From Chromobacterium alkanivorans (GTDB lineage: Bacteria; Pseudomonadota; Gammaproteobacteria; Burkholderiales; Chromobacteriaceae): DNA of 64,000 nt. Position numbers and translations under genes: made by a program. Shown here one piece after another: positions 11,990 to 21,205 of the stretch (the first letter of the stretch is position 1; every line of letters begins with the position of its first letter). Under the pieces are notes generated by a model. That model searched no databases. It saw only the letters and a list, made by a program, of their open reading frames with translations, and was not told the origin of the DNA. The stretch spans positions 62,001-126,000 of the forward strand of contig NZ_JAFHKL010000003.1 of NCBI RefSeq assembly GCF_016937655.1, read 5' to 3'.

Positions 11990-13471
11990 GTGACAACGTA
12001 TCTGCGCACCCTGGTTGGCGCCTTGCTCGCAGCCTCGTTGCTGTCCGGCTGCGACAAGGTCGAGCGCTTCTTCAAAGGCAACTCCCAGCCCGCGCCGGTC
12101 GCCATTCCCGCGCAACAGGATGGCCGCGTCGCCATGCTGCTGCCGGACTTCACCCAATTGGTCAGCCGCGACGGTCCGGCGGTGGTGAACATCCAGGCCA
12201 GCCGCGAAGAGAGCGGCGGCGCCCAAGCCAGCAATCTGCCGATTCCGGTGCCGGAAGACGACCCGCTGTACGATTTCTTCCGCCGCTTCATCCCCAATCA
12301 TCCGCCGCAGCGCGAACAGCCGCAGGAAGAAAGCGTCTCCTTCGGCTCCGGCTTCATCATCAGCGCCGACGGCTACATCCTGACCAACGCCCACGTGGTG
12401 GCGGACAGCCAGCAGGTCAAGGTGATGCTGACCGACAAACGCGAGCTGCGCGCCAAGCTGGTGGGCGTGGACAAGCGCACCGACGTGGCGCTGCTGAAAG
12501 TGGCGGCGGCGGACCTGCCGGTGGTCAAGATCGGCAGCCCGGCGGACTTGAAGGTCGGCGAATGGGTGGCCGCCATCGGCGCGCCGTTCGGCTTCGACAA
12601 CACCGTCACCGCCGGCATCGTCTCGGCCAAGGGCCGCAGCCTGCCGGACGAGAACTTCGTTCCCTTCATCCAGACCGACGTGGCGATCAACCCCGGCAAC
12701 TCCGGCGGCCCGCTGTTCAATCTGCGCGGCGAGGTGGTGGGCATCAACTCGCAGATCTACAGCCGTTCCGGCGGCTTCATGGGCATTTCCTTCGCCATCC
12801 CCATCGACCTTGCCATGAGCGTGGTCGATCAGCTCAAGGCCAAGGGCAAGGTCAGCCGCGGCCAGCTGGGCATCAACATTCAGGAAGTAACCCAGGAACT
12901 GGCGCAGTCCTTCGGCCTGCAGCGCCCCAGCGGCGCGCTGGTGGTGCGCGTCGATCCCAAGGGACCGGCCGCTCGCGCCGGCCTGCAAGCCGGCGACATC
13001 ATCCTGAAGCTGGACGGCAAGGCCATAGAAAGCTCCAAGGATCTGCCGGTACTGGTCGGCTCGCTGCAGCCGGGCACCAAGATCAAGCTGACGGTGTGGC
13101 GCAAAGGCGTGGAGAAAGAGCTGGAAGCCACGCTGGCCGAACTGGCGCAGGATGCGCCGAGCGCGCAGCCGCAGCAGGAGGAAAGCTCGCCGCAGGGCTT
13201 CCAGTTCGGCAAGCTGGGCCTGACGCTGAGCGAACTGACGGCGAACCAGCGCTCGGAACTGGGCGTGCGCGGCGGCTTGCTGATCCAGAAGGCGCAGGGC
13301 CCGGCCGCCCGCTCCGGCCTGCAGGCGGGCGATGTGATCCTGGGCTTGAACCAGGTGGAAGTCTCCACCATCGCCAGCTTCGAGAAAGCGCTGGCCAGCG
13401 CCAAAGGCCATATCGCCTTGCTGGTGCGCCGCAACGAGGCGGTGTTGTTCGTGCCCCTGCGGCTGGAATAA
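11990..13471 (+). CDS. Do-family serine protease (DegP/DegQ/MucD-like), predicted lipoprotein
   Basis: A 493-residue HtrA-type periplasmic protease/chaperone for misfolded envelope proteins. The catalytic triad is visible as His135 (TNAHVV), Asp165 (RTDVALL) and Ser238 (NPGNSGGPL). Two PDZ domains follow (about 280-370 and 400-490). The N-terminus ends in LLSGC with Cys21, a lipobox, so the protein is probably membrane-tethered rather than freely periplasmic as in E. coli. The start is GTG. A strong terminator follows. Confidence 0.93.
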   Translation: MTTYLRTLVGALLAASLLSGCDKVERFFKGNSQPAPVAIPAQQDGRVAMLLPDFTQLVSRDGPAVVNIQASREESGGAQASNLPIPVPEDDPLYDFFRRFIPNHPPQREQPQEESVSFGSGFIISADGYILTNAHVVADSQQVKVMLTDKRELRAKLVGVDKRTDVALLKVAAADLPVVKIGSPADLKVGEWVAAIGAPFGFDNTVTAGIVSAKGRSLPDENFVPFIQTDVAINPGNSGGPLFNLRGEVVGINSQIYSRSGGFMGISFAIPIDLAMSVVDQLKAKGKVSRGQLGINIQEVTQELAQSFGLQRPSGALVVRVDPKGPAARAGLQAGDIILKLDGKAIESSKDLPVLVGSLQPGTKIKLTVWRKGVEKELEATLAELAQDAPSAQPQQEESSPQGFQFGKLGLTLSELTANQRSELGVRGGLLIQKAQGPAARSGLQAGDVILGLNQVEVSTIASFEKALASAKGHIALLVRRNEAVLFVPLRLE

Positions 13472-13497
13472 GCCCTTTCTCCATCCGCAACGCCCCA

Positions 13498-13519
13498 AGC
13501 CGCCGTCAGGCGGCTTTTT
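13498..13519 (+). terminator. Rho-independent terminator after the Do protease gene
   Basis: A perfect 7-bp stem AGCCGCC/GGCGGCT with loop GTCA, followed by a T run, 27 bases after the stop codon. Confidence 0.88.
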
Positions 13520-13594
13520 CATTTGTCCGGCATACCGCCCGCGCGTCCGCGCTGCTAGGATGAAGCTTTCGCCACCCGCCCCAGGAGAACCGCC

Positions 13595-14083
13595 ATGGAC
13601 TTTCACACCGCCGATCTATGCGATCAGTTCGACGAGCAACTGCAGGTGCTGACGCCCTCGCTGCAACGCTACGGCGGCCAGGCCCGCTTTTTCGGCCGCA
13701 TCGAAACCCTGAAGCTGTTCGAGGACAACAGCCTGCTGCGGGAGGCGCTGAGCCAGAACGGCGCCGGCAAGGTGCTGGTGGTGGACGGCGGCGGCTCGCT
13801 GCGCTGCGCGCTGCTGGGCGATCAACTGGGCGTGCTGGCGGTGGCCAACGGCTGGGCCGGCCTGGTGATCAACGGCTGCGTCCGCGACTCCGCCGCCTTG
13901 AACAAGCTGGCGCTGGGCGTACGCGCGCTGGGCGTTCATCCGCGCAAATCGGTGAAGCGCGGAGAAGGCCAGCGCAATCTGAGTGTGGAGTTCGGCCAGG
14001 TGCGCTTCAGCCCCGGCCACTGGCTGTACGCCGACGAGGACGGCGTGGTCGTCGCGCCGGGCGCGCTGCACCCGGCGCCGTGA
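13595..14083 (+). CDS. RraA-family protein
   Basis: A 162-residue RraA-fold protein. The family includes an inhibitor of RNase E and class II HMG/CHA pyruvate aldolases. The motifs [15 protein letters not shown] and [10 protein letters not shown] keep the Gly-rich loop and the Arg-Asp pair that bind metal and substrate in the aldolases. The length fits either role. AGGAG precedes the ATG. It is convergent with the GFA gene; only 25 bp separate the stops, and these hold a solo end of the 140-bp repeat family. Confidence 0.85.
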   Translation: MDFHTADLCDQFDEQLQVLTPSLQRYGGQARFFGRIETLKLFEDNSLLREALSQNGAGKVLVVDGGGSLRCALLGDQLGVLAVANGWAGLVINGCVRDSAALNKLALGVRALGVHPRKSVKRGEGQRNLSVEFGQVRFSPGHWLYADEDGVVVAPGALHPAP

Positions 14084-14092
14084 CGCGCGGCG

Positions 14093-14111
14093 GATCGTAA
14101 ACACGTTCTCA
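14093..14111. repeat. Solo end of the 140-bp MITE-like element at the GFA stop codon
   Basis: Seventeen bases ending CGTAAACACGTTCT are identical to one end of the element after rho. It abuts CTCAG (14108-14112), whose TCA is the stop codon of the minus-strand GFA gene. This is the same position and register as the full copies at nadC and rho. The rest of the element is missing. Confidence 0.6.
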
Positions 14112-14522
14112 GACTTCGCTGCGCTGGTAGACGGGCAGCTCCTGCTGCGCGGCGGGGCTGCCCCAAGGCAGATGCTGCTCCCACCAGATATGCCCGGCCG
14201 GCGCCACCAGCTCCGGGTGGTCCAGCGAGGACACGGTGAGGTCGAGCTCCTCCGGGTCCGATTCGTGGCGATAGCTCAGGGTGGAGCCGCAATGCGGACA
14301 GAAGCCGCGGCTGACCGCGGCCGAGGAATGGTAGATCACCGGCTTTTCGCCGCGCCAGTCCAGATCGGCCACGCGGATGGTGAACCAGGTGACGAAGGCC
14401 GCGCCGCTGGCGCGCCGGCAGCTTTTGCAATGGCAGTGCACCACATCGTAAGGCTCGGCGCGCAAACGGTAGCGCACCGCGCCGCACAGGCAACCCCCGG
14501 TCAGATTCTGGCTCGTGCTCAT
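14109..14522 (-). CDS. GFA-fold (glutathione-dependent formaldehyde-activating enzyme / CENP-V) protein
   Basis: A 137-residue zinc-binding protein of the GFA/CENP-V family. The Cys ligands are in GGCLCGAVRY, HCHCKSCRRASG and FCPHCGSTL. The reaction of most members is unproven; some handle glutathione adducts. The ATG at 14522 follows GGAGGCATC and gives the canonical N-terminus; the longer reading frame upstream is not protein-like. Confidence 0.86.
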   Translation of the reverse strand: MSTSQNLTGGCLCGAVRYRLRAEPYDVVHCHCKSCRRASGAAFVTWFTIRVADLDWRGEKPVIYHSSAAVSRGFCPHCGSTLSYRHESDPEELDLTVSSLDHPELVAPAGHIWWEQHLPWGSPAAQQELPVYQRSEV

Positions 14523-14693
14523 GATGCCTCCCTCGCTGCTGGATGGACGATGGATTGGGAAGCGGCCGCCGACGCAAGCCCGGACCGGCAGCCAGACACC
14601 TCCGCTTTTTAAATATGATTCACCGTCGACGCCAGCGCCAAGCCCCGGCTTGAAATAAACCGGCGCCGGCCCCGAGATTGATGCTGTGCTGCA

Positions 14694-14726
14694 ACAAAAA
14701 AACAACGGCCGCCCTGAGGCGGCCGC
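14694..14726 (-). terminator. Terminator of the pcnB-panD operon
   Basis: A perfect 8-bp stem (CGGCCGCC/GGCGGCCG) followed on the minus strand by a run of T residues, 24 bases past the panD stop. Confidence 0.88.
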
Positions 14727-14749
14727 TGACGGGCGAAACCGGAGGCGGA

Positions 14750-15130
14750 TCAGGCCGCCTGGGTCGGCGTCGCGCCCTTGAGCTCGGTCATCTGGTTGTC
14801 CGCGTCGACGAACACCAGCTTGGGCTGATGATGCTTCAGCTCGGCGGCCTCGTACTGGGCGAAGGAGGCGATGATCAGCAGATCCCCCGGCGCGGCGCGG
14901 CGCGCGGCCGAGCCGTTGACCGAGATGGTGCCGGAACCGCGCTCGGCCTTGATCGCGTAAGTGGCGAAACGCTCGCCGTTGGTGACGTTCCAGATCTGCA
15001 CTTCTTCGTATTCCAGAATGTCGGCCGCTTCCAGCAGGTTCTCGTCTATCGCGCAGGAGCCGATATAGTGCAACTCGCTGTGCGTGGTGGTGACCCGGTG
15101 GAGCTTGGATTTGAGCATATTGCGCTGCAT
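14750..15130 (-). CDS. panD: Aspartate 1-decarboxylase
   Basis: PanD makes beta-alanine from aspartate for pantothenate synthesis. With the ATG at 15130 the protein is 126 residues, the same as E. coli, and places the self-processing Gly24-Ser25 site in YIGSC exactly as in characterised enzymes. A longer in-frame ORF upstream is rejected for that reason. It is the last gene of the minus-strand run, 22 bp after panC. Confidence 0.96.
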   Translation of the reverse strand: MQRNMLKSKLHRVTTTHSELHYIGSCAIDENLLEAADILEYEEVQIWNVTNGERFATYAIKAERGSGTISVNGSAARRAAPGDLLIIASFAQYEAAELKHHQPKLVFVDADNQMTELKGATPTQAA

Positions 15131-15152
15131 GATTGCATCCTTAGTCCGCTGA

Positions 15153-15986
15153 TCAGCGGAACACTTCAATGTTGTCGATCAGGCGGGTGCGCCCCAGTCG
15201 GGCGGCCGCCAGCACCACCAGGCGTTTTTCGCCGGCGTGCGCCACCGCCAGGGTGTCGGCCTGGCGAATTTCAACGTAATCCACGGTCCAGCCGGCTTGG
15301 GCCAGATCGTCGCGCGCGCCTTGCTCCAGCGCCGCGTAGTCATTGTCGCCGTCTTGCAGCCGCTGCTGCAGCCGCGTCAGATTGCGGTACAGCCGCGGTG
15401 CCTCGGCGCGCTCTTCCGCGCTCAGATAACCGTTGCGCGAGGACAGCGCCAGGCCGTCGTCGGCGCGGCCGGTATCCACCGGCACGATCTCGATCGGCGA
15501 GTTCAGGTCGTCCACCATCGAGCGGATCACGTGCAGCTGCTGAAAGTCCTTCTTACCGAAACAGGCCAGGTCCGGCTGCACGATGTTGAACAGCTTGGTC
15601 ACCACGGTGGCGACGCCGCGGAAGTGGCCGGGGCGGAAGGCGCCGCACAGCTCGTTCTGGATATTCGGCGGCTCCACGTTGAAGTCCTGGCGCACGCGCG
15701 GATACAGCTCCTGCTCCTCCGGGAAGAACAGCGCGTCCACGCCGGCGGCGCGCAGCTTGTCGCAATCGGCGTCGAAAGTGCGCGGGTAAGCGCCGAAGTC
15801 CTCGCCCTGGCCGAACTGCAGCCGGTTGACGAAGATGCTGACCGCCACTTTGTCGGCGCGTTCGCGCGCCGCCTTGACCAGGGCCAGATGGCCGGCGTGC
15901 AGATTGCCCATGGTGGGCACGAAGGCGAGCTTGCCCGCCTGGCGGCGCCAGGCGCGCATCTCCGCCACGGTACGAATGATTTCCAT
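15153..15986 (-). CDS. panC: Pantothenate synthetase
   Basis: PanC joins pantoate and beta-alanine using ATP. The 277-residue enzyme has the adenylate-forming motif [14 protein letters not shown] (about residues 24-37), the KDFQQL segment and the [12 protein letters not shown] loop near residue 184. It lies between panB (25 bp) and panD (22 bp). Confidence 0.96.
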   Translation of the reverse strand: MEIIRTVAEMRAWRRQAGKLAFVPTMGNLHAGHLALVKAARERADKVAVSIFVNRLQFGQGEDFGAYPRTFDADCDKLRAAGVDALFFPEEQELYPRVRQDFNVEPPNIQNELCGAFRPGHFRGVATVVTKLFNIVQPDLACFGKKDFQQLHVIRSMVDDLNSPIEIVPVDTGRADDGLALSSRNGYLSAEERAEAPRLYRNLTRLQQRLQDGDNDYAALEQGARDDLAQAGWTVDYVEIRQADTLAVAHAGEKRLVVLAAARLGRTRLIDNIEVFR

Positions 15987-16011
15987 TGCTTGATGTCCTG
16001 GGCAGAGCCGA

Positions 16012-16803
16012 TCAGAAAGTATGTTCCGCCGCCGGGAAGGACTTGTCCTTCACCGCCTGCACATAGGCCTGCACCGCGCCCTGGATGCTGGCGCTCTCGG
16101 CCATGAAATCCTTGACGAAGCGCGCCTTCTTGCCCGGATACACGCCCAGCATGTCGTGCAGCACCAGCACTTGGCCGGACACGTCGGCGCCGGCGCCTAT
16201 GCCTATGGTGGGCGCCGAAATCGACTCGGTGATCTCGCGCGCCAGCTCGGCCGGCACGCACTCCATCAGCACCAGGCTGGCGCCGGCCTCGGCGTGCGCC
16301 TTGGCGTCGTTGACGATGCGGCGCGCATCTTCCTCGCTCTTGCCCTGCACCCGGTAGCCGCCGAAAGTGTTGACGAACTGCGGCGTCAGGCCGATGTGGG
16401 CGCACACCGGCACCCCGCGCTCCACCAGGAAGCGGGTGGTGTCGGCCATATAGGCGCCGCCTTCCAGCTTCACCATGTGGGCGCCGGCCTGGATGATGCG
16501 GGCGGCGTGGGCGAAGGCCTGCTGCGGGCTTTCCTGGTAAGCGCCGAAAGTCATGTCGCCCAGCACCATCGCCTGCTTGGCGCCGCGCGCCACGCAACGC
16601 ACGTGGTACAGCATTTCCTCTTCGGCCACCGGCAGCGTGGAGTCTATGCCCTGCACCACCATGCCCAGCGAATCCCCCACCAGCAGAATCTCGACGCCGG
16701 CTTGCTCCAGCAAGGCGGCGAAGCTGGCGTCGTAACAGGTCAGCATGGCGATCTTCTGCCCTTCCTGCGCCATTTTCTGCAGGGTGTTGACGGTAATTTT
16801 CAT
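16012..16803 (-). CDS. panB: 3-methyl-2-oxobutanoate hydroxymethyltransferase
   Basis: PanB forms ketopantoate from alpha-ketoisovalerate and methylene-tetrahydrofolate. The 263-residue protein carries the metal- and substrate-binding VGDSLGMV (about residues 42-49), GDMTFGAYQ and the catalytic-Glu region [12 protein letters not shown]. It is followed by panC and panD. Confidence 0.96.
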   Translation of the reverse strand: MKITVNTLQKMAQEGQKIAMLTCYDASFAALLEQAGVEILLVGDSLGMVVQGIDSTLPVAEEEMLYHVRCVARGAKQAMVLGDMTFGAYQESPQQAFAHAARIIQAGAHMVKLEGGAYMADTTRFLVERGVPVCAHIGLTPQFVNTFGGYRVQGKSEEDARRIVNDAKAHAEAGASLVLMECVPAELAREITESISAPTIGIGAGADVSGQVLVLHDMLGVYPGKKARFVKDFMAESASIQGAVQAYVQAVKDKSFPAAEHTF

Positions 16804-16861
16804 GCCCGTTCTTCCTCGTTCAGTCGTCCATCAGCCGGCGGGGCGCGCAGCGCGAAGCGGC

Positions 16862-17497
16862 TCAGACGCTCTTGTTGAAATAATTGCGCTGGCCTCGCGC
16901 CTCGCTGATGCAGCGGATCAACAGCTCGAAGTCCTCGTCGCCGTCCACCAGGTTCAGGTGATCGGTGTTGACGATCAGCAGCGGCGCGGCCTCGTATTGA
17001 TGGAAAAACTCGCTGTAGGCCTGATGCACGCGCTTCAGATAGCCTTCGGGGAAATTGACCTCGTATTCGGCCGCCCGCGCGGCCACCCGGCTCAGCAGGT
17101 TTTCTTCGGAAGCCTGCAAATAGATCACCAGGTCCGGCACCGGATGCTCGGGCATCGCCTGCGCCGCCAGACGCTTGTACAAGGCCAGCTCGGCCTCGTC
17201 CAGATTGATCTTGGCGAACAGCGCGTCTTTTTCGAACAGGAAGTCCGACACCAGCGGGCTGGCCAGCAGCTCGCCGTCCAACATGCTCTTGGCCATTTCG
17301 GCGCGTTGCAGCATGAAGGACAGTTGGGTGGACAGGCCGTGAGCCGGCAGGTTGCGGTAAAAGCGCGGCAGGAAAGGATTGGCGGCGGGATCTTCCGCCA
17401 GCAGGCGCACGCCCCAGTATTCCGACAGTCGGCGCGCCAGAGAGGATTTGCCCGCGCCGATCGGCCCTTCGACCACGACATAACGCAATTGACTCAT
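16862..17497 (-). CDS. Deoxynucleoside kinase (dGK/dCK family)
   Basis: A 211-residue kinase with the P-loop EGPIGAGKSS (about residues 9-18), a DxxxFEKDALF region and the Arg-rich lid (LLSRVAARAAEYE). This places it in the deoxyguanosine/deoxyadenosine/deoxycytidine kinase family, which salvages deoxynucleosides with ATP. It sits between folK and panB, 17 bp after folK. Substrate specificity cannot be assigned. Confidence 0.9.
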   Translation of the reverse strand: MSQLRYVVVEGPIGAGKSSLARRLSEYWGVRLLAEDPAANPFLPRFYRNLPAHGLSTQLSFMLQRAEMAKSMLDGELLASPLVSDFLFEKDALFAKINLDEAELALYKRLAAQAMPEHPVPDLVIYLQASEENLLSRVAARAAEYEVNFPEGYLKRVHQAYSEFFHQYEAAPLLIVNTDHLNLVDGDEDFELLIRCISEARGQRNYFNKSV

Positions 17498-17514
17498 CGC
17501 TCGCTTCCTCTTAG

Positions 17515-18000
17515 CTAGTTGTTTTCGAGACGCTCCACGCCTTGATCGGCCAGCCCGGCGGCCAGTTCGCCGGCCGTGCCCAGCGCCGGCAGCGCCAGAT
17601 TGGGGGCGATCTCCGCCAGCGGGATCATGACGAAGCCGCGCAGATGCATGCGCGGATGCGGCAGGGTCAGGTCTTCGTCGCTCTGCGCGACGCCGCTGTA
17701 ATACAGCAGATCCAGATCCAGCACCCGCGGCGCGTTGCGGAAGGTGCGCACCCGGCCGAATTCAGCCTCAATCGCCAGCAGCCGGCGCAACAACTCGCGC
17801 GGCGCCAGCGCGGTGTCCACCTCCGCGACGGCGTTGATGAAGTCCGGCTGATCGGCATAGCCCACCGGCGCGGTGCGGTACAGGGCGGACGGCCGGATCA
17901 GCGCGGTGTCGGGCAAGGCGGCGATCGCGGCGATCGCGGCGCGGATTTGCGCCGCCGGCTGCTCGAGATTGCTGCCCAGCGCGATGAAAGCCTGGGCCAC
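17515..18000 (-). CDS. folK: 2-amino-4-hydroxy-6-hydroxymethyldihydropteridine pyrophosphokinase
   Basis: FolK activates the pterin precursor in folate synthesis. The 161-residue protein has the start IALGSNLEQP, the pterin-binding region TAPVGYADQPDFINAV and the signature RVLDLDLLYY. It begins with GTG directly after the TAA of pcnB, so it is translated by coupling. Confidence 0.95.
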   Translation of the reverse strand: MAQAFIALGSNLEQPAAQIRAAIAAIAALPDTALIRPSALYRTAPVGYADQPDFINAVAEVDTALAPRELLRRLLAIEAEFGRVRTFRNAPRVLDLDLLYYSGVAQSDEDLTLPHPRMHLRGFVMIPLAEIAPNLALPALGTAGELAAGLADQGVERLENN

Positions 18001-19359
18001 TTAGGCCTCTCCGCCGGATTCGCCCGCGGCTTTGCGGCGATTGGCGGGACGGCGGCGGCGGCGCTTCTTGGCGGGGTCCGGCTCGCCGCTGGCCTTGGCG
18101 ATCTCCAGCAGCTGTTCGCGCTCCTCGTCGTCGGCGCGTTGGAAATCATTCCACCAGGACACCAGCTTCATGTCCACCTCGCCGGCTTCGCCGCGCAGCG
18201 CGAAGAAGTCGTAGGCGGCGCGGAAGCGCGGCTGTTCCAGGAAGCGGTAGGCGCGCTGGCCGCTGCGGCTGTCGAAGCGCGACTGCAGCATCCAGATTTC
18301 GCGCATGGTCACGCTGAAGCGGCGCGGAATGGCGAAATCGTTGTCCTGTTCGGACTCCACGTCGGCGATCGCCTGCGCCAGCGCGTACACCGCGCGGTCG
18401 CCGGCGTTCAGGCGCTTCTGCCAGCGCTGGTGCACCTGCTTCCACAACAAGGTGGCCAGCAGGAAGCCCACCGACACCGGCTTGTCGGCGCGGATGCGCT
18501 GATCGGTGCTTTCCAGGCCCAGCTTCAAGAACAGATCGTCGCCCTTGTCGTCCAGCACCGCGTCCAGCAGCGGAAACACGCCGCGCGCCATGCCTTCCTC
18601 GCGTAACTTCTTCAGGCAGCCGTAGGCTTGGCCGGACATCAGCAGCTTGAGCATTTCGTCGAACAGGCGCGCCGGCGGCTCTTTCTTCAGCAGATGGGCG
18701 TGGGTGCGGATGGGCTTGCGGGTGGCGTCGTCGATCTCGAAGCCCAGCTTGGCCGCCAGGCGCACCGCGCGCAACATGCGCACCGGGTCTTCCTGATAAC
18801 GGCGAGCGGGCTGGCCTATCATCACCAGCTTGCGGGCGCGCAAATCCTTGACGCCGTGGTGGTAGTCGATGACGGTTTCGTCGGACGGATCGTAGAACAG
18901 CGCGTTGACGGTGAAGTCGCGGCGGTGGGCGTCCTCTTCCTGGCTGCCGAAGCTGTTGTCGGCCATGATGCGGCCGGTTTCATTGGTGTCGTCCACCGAG
19001 CCGCCGCGGAAGGTGGTCACCTCTATGGTTTCCTGCCCCATCATCACGTGGACGATGCGGAAACGCCGGCCGATGATGCGGGAGCGGCGGAACACCCGGT
19101 GCACTTCCTCCGGCGTCGCGTTGGTGGCGACGTCGAAATCCTTCGGCGACACGCCCAACATCAAGTCGCGCACGGCGCCGCCCACCACATAGGCGGAAAA
19201 ACCGGCCTCCTGCAGTCGGGTGGTGACTTTCAGCGCAGCGGAGCTGAGCTGGTCTCGGCGGATGCCGTGTTGCGGCAGAGGAATCACGCGCGCCTTGGTG
19301 CGGCGCTTGCCCATGCCGGCGGGCAGGTCCAGTACTTTACGGATAAACTTGCGGATCAT
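18001..19359 (-). CDS. pcnB: Poly(A) polymerase I
   Basis: PcnB adds poly(A) tails to RNA and promotes decay. It belongs to the class II CCA/poly(A) nucleotidyltransferases, with motifs VVGGAVRDLMLG and DFDVATNATPEEV (the catalytic Asp pair). An Arg/Lys-rich tail (KKRRRRRPANRRK) is typical of PcnB rather than CCA-adding enzyme. The ATG at 19359 (452 residues) is favoured over an upstream TTG, although neither has a strong ribosome-binding site. It heads the run to panD. Confidence 0.92.
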   Translation of the reverse strand: MIRKFIRKVLDLPAGMGKRRTKARVIPLPQHGIRRDQLSSAALKVTTRLQEAGFSAYVVGGAVRDLMLGVSPKDFDVATNATPEEVHRVFRRSRIIGRRFRIVHVMMGQETIEVTTFRGGSVDDTNETGRIMADNSFGSQEEDAHRRDFTVNALFYDPSDETVIDYHHGVKDLRARKLVMIGQPARRYQEDPVRMLRAVRLAAKLGFEIDDATRKPIRTHAHLLKKEPPARLFDEMLKLLMSGQAYGCLKKLREEGMARGVFPLLDAVLDDKGDDLFLKLGLESTDQRIRADKPVSVGFLLATLLWKQVHQRWQKRLNAGDRAVYALAQAIADVESEQDNDFAIPRRFSVTMREIWMLQSRFDSRSGQRAYRFLEQPRFRAAYDFFALRGEAGEVDMKLVSWWNDFQRADDEEREQLLEIAKASGEPDPAKKRRRRRPANRRKAAGESGGEA

Positions 19360-19562
19360 TATGAGAAGATAGTCGACTTGGAATGCCAGGATTCGCAAGA
19401 CTAGTAGGTAGTCAAGCCGGCGATTATATCCCTATTCTTTGCAGAAAATACAATTCGCCGCCATATCCCGCCGCGATGCAACATCCACGACCGCCAATTG
19501 CCCGCCTCCGGTGATAGGCATACAATCGCTGCCGATTCGCCGACTCCGACAAGACCCCGCCC

Positions 19563-20321
19563 GTGCGCCCTACTCTCAGCTTTCATCTTCAGACCATTCC
19601 CAACGTGCCCGCCATCCGCCAGCTCTATCAGCTGGACGGCGAAATCGGGGAGGCCGACGTCGCCGATTTCGTGCTGCAGCGCTGCCGCGCCCAGAGCGGC
19701 ACCGACTTCATCCCCTTCCACTTGCACCGCGTCGTCGCCATCGCCGGCGTGCTGCAGCAGGATGGGCGCACTCGCCTCGTCGAGCGGCTCGCCGTCGACG
19801 CCGGCGACGAAGCCGCGATGCTGGCGGACTGGCTGGACCTGCTGCGCGACAGCCGGGCGCAATTGGTCAGCTGGGACGGCTCGCGGCTGGAGCTGCCGGT
19901 GCTGCGCCATCGCGCGCTGGCGCTGGGCCTGCCGCTGGCGGAGCAGCTGCGTTCCGGCCGGCCAGCGGACGCGCATTGCGCGCTGAGCGAAATCCTGAGC
20001 GGCGGCCATGCCGAACTGGCCACCCCGCTGGGCGAACTGGCCCGGCTGTGCGGCCTGCCCGGCGAGGCCGAACTCAACGGCCCGCGGCGCTGGGAACTGT
20101 ATCGCGCCGGCAACGCCGGCGCGCTCGCGGAGCACAACGCGCGCCAGGCCGCCAGCTGCCACCTGCTGTGGCTGCGTCGGCAATGGCTGGAAGGCGCGCT
20201 GGACGCCGCCGCCCACCAGGCCTGTAAACAGGGGCTGCGCGCCGCCGTCGCCGCGCGGCCGGAACCTCACTGGCGCGGCTGGCTGGCCGATTGGCCCGCC
20301 GAGGCCGAGCAAGGGGATTGA
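19563..20321 (+). CDS. PolB-like 3'-5' exonuclease-fold protein lacking catalytic residues
   Basis: A 252-residue protein aligned by eye with the predicted PolB-related 3'-5' exonuclease family. It has the family landmarks TIPNV at the N-terminus, LVSWDGSRLELPVLRHRAL in the middle and WELYRAG near residue 182. The acidic metal ligands are changed: the usual D-x-E before TIPD is H-x-Q, the FDLP aspartate is Glu, and the late YCxxDV motif is HNARQAASC. It starts with GTG and stands alone. Nuclease activity is doubtful; it may be a structural or nucleic-acid-binding relic. Confidence 0.7.
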   Translation: MRPTLSFHLQTIPNVPAIRQLYQLDGEIGEADVADFVLQRCRAQSGTDFIPFHLHRVVAIAGVLQQDGRTRLVERLAVDAGDEAAMLADWLDLLRDSRAQLVSWDGSRLELPVLRHRALALGLPLAEQLRSGRPADAHCALSEILSGGHAELATPLGELARLCGLPGEAELNGPRRWELYRAGNAGALAEHNARQAASCHLLWLRRQWLEGALDAAAHQACKQGLRAAVAARPEPHWRGWLADWPAEAEQGD

Positions 20322-20647
20322 CAGCCCAAAGCCAAAGGCATAGGCTGACATTCATGCGCCGATTTGACACAGCTTGCGGGCGCTTAACAAATGCCAGCTA
20401 AAGCGTCAAACCGGTCAACCCGCTTGCGCTCTTAGTCGTAGGCGGGTTTTGTTTTACCCGTACAGGCAGTTAAGCACGGCAATCGCTTCGGATCGATGCA
20501 TGAGCCGCGCCCCGTTTCCGTTTCGGGCATGCGCGGCGGCGCCGAGTTAAAGACAACTTGCAGGGCGCCCAAAAATCCTGCTAAAGCGTCGCCGGCGAGA
20601 TCCCAGTCCGGCGCGCCAACCGCGACCGAACCGATTGGAGAACCGCC
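20322..20647. other. Intergenic stretch with a terminator, otherwise empty
   Basis: The 326 bp between the exonuclease-like gene and the 99-residue ORF contain one terminator-like hairpin (20417-20455). I see no protein-like frame, RNA gene or clear promoter. Confidence 0.5.
20417..20455 (+). terminator. Probable terminator
   Basis: AACCCGC (20417-20423) pairs with GCGGGTT (20442-20448) across an 18-base loop, and a T-rich tract follows. The loop is long, so confidence is moderate. Confidence 0.5.
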
Positions 20648-20947
20648 ATGTACGACTGCCTGCAAGATAGCTATACCGATTTCTCTTTTGCCAATTTCGA
20701 CGCCGTGGGAAGACCTCGCCCCCTTTGCGGCAGCCTGAGCGCCTCTCCGCTCACGCCGACCGACACCCCCGCCCTGCAAGAGCTGGCGGATTTCGCCCAT
20801 GAGCTGGGCTATGAACTGGACCGCAACGGCGAACACCTGACCGTGCGGGACATTTCGCTGGTGGACGCGCTCAGCATCAACGCCCGTTTCGGCGGCGAGT
20901 TGCTGATCAGCTGCGATCTGCGCCGCGATCCGCCCGCGCGCTTCTGA
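20648..20947 (+). CDS. Hypothetical protein, 99 residues
   Basis: I do not recognise a family. The ORF starts with ATG after GGAGAACCGCC, a good ribosome-binding site. The C-terminal half is acidic and folded-looking (ELADFAHELGYELDRNGEHL, then DISLVDALSINARFGGELLI). There is no signal peptide. It is flanked by non-coding DNA on both sides, and a degenerate copy of the repeat family appears to begin at its stop codon. Confidence 0.6.
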   Translation: MYDCLQDSYTDFSFANFDAVGRPRPLCGSLSASPLTPTDTPALQELADFAHELGYELDRNGEHLTVRDISLVDALSINARFGGELLISCDLRRDPPARF

Positions 20948-21080
20948 AGAACCGGTTTACGCTCGGCCGCGCGTCGCGAGGCCTTACACGGCGAGCAGCG
21001 CTTAGGAAGGCTCATCCGCTTCTTCAGCCGCAACGCCTCGCGCCTCGCCTTGGCTCCCGGGATCGCAAATCCGTTCCAAG
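20947..21080. repeat. Degenerate palindromic-end element after the 99-residue gene
   Basis: The left end (AGAACCGGTTTACG, just after the TGA) and right end (GGATCGCAAATCCGTTCC) are imperfect inverted copies and resemble the ends of the rho element. The interior has diverged. This is a tentative family member. Confidence 0.35.
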
Positions 21081-21205
21081 AACCGCCGGGGGCGCTCCGC
21101 GCGTCCGTTCCGCCCTTTGCCGCCCCATTGTCATGGAGCGGCAAAGACAAGCCCGCCCCGCAGCCGGTATAATGGCCAGTTCTCCGTGCCATCCCGCCTA
21201 CTCCC

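Noticed and set aside
14093-14111. Simple convergent terminator between rraA and the GFA gene
   Set aside because: No hairpin or T run is visible; the bases instead match the end of the element found after rho.
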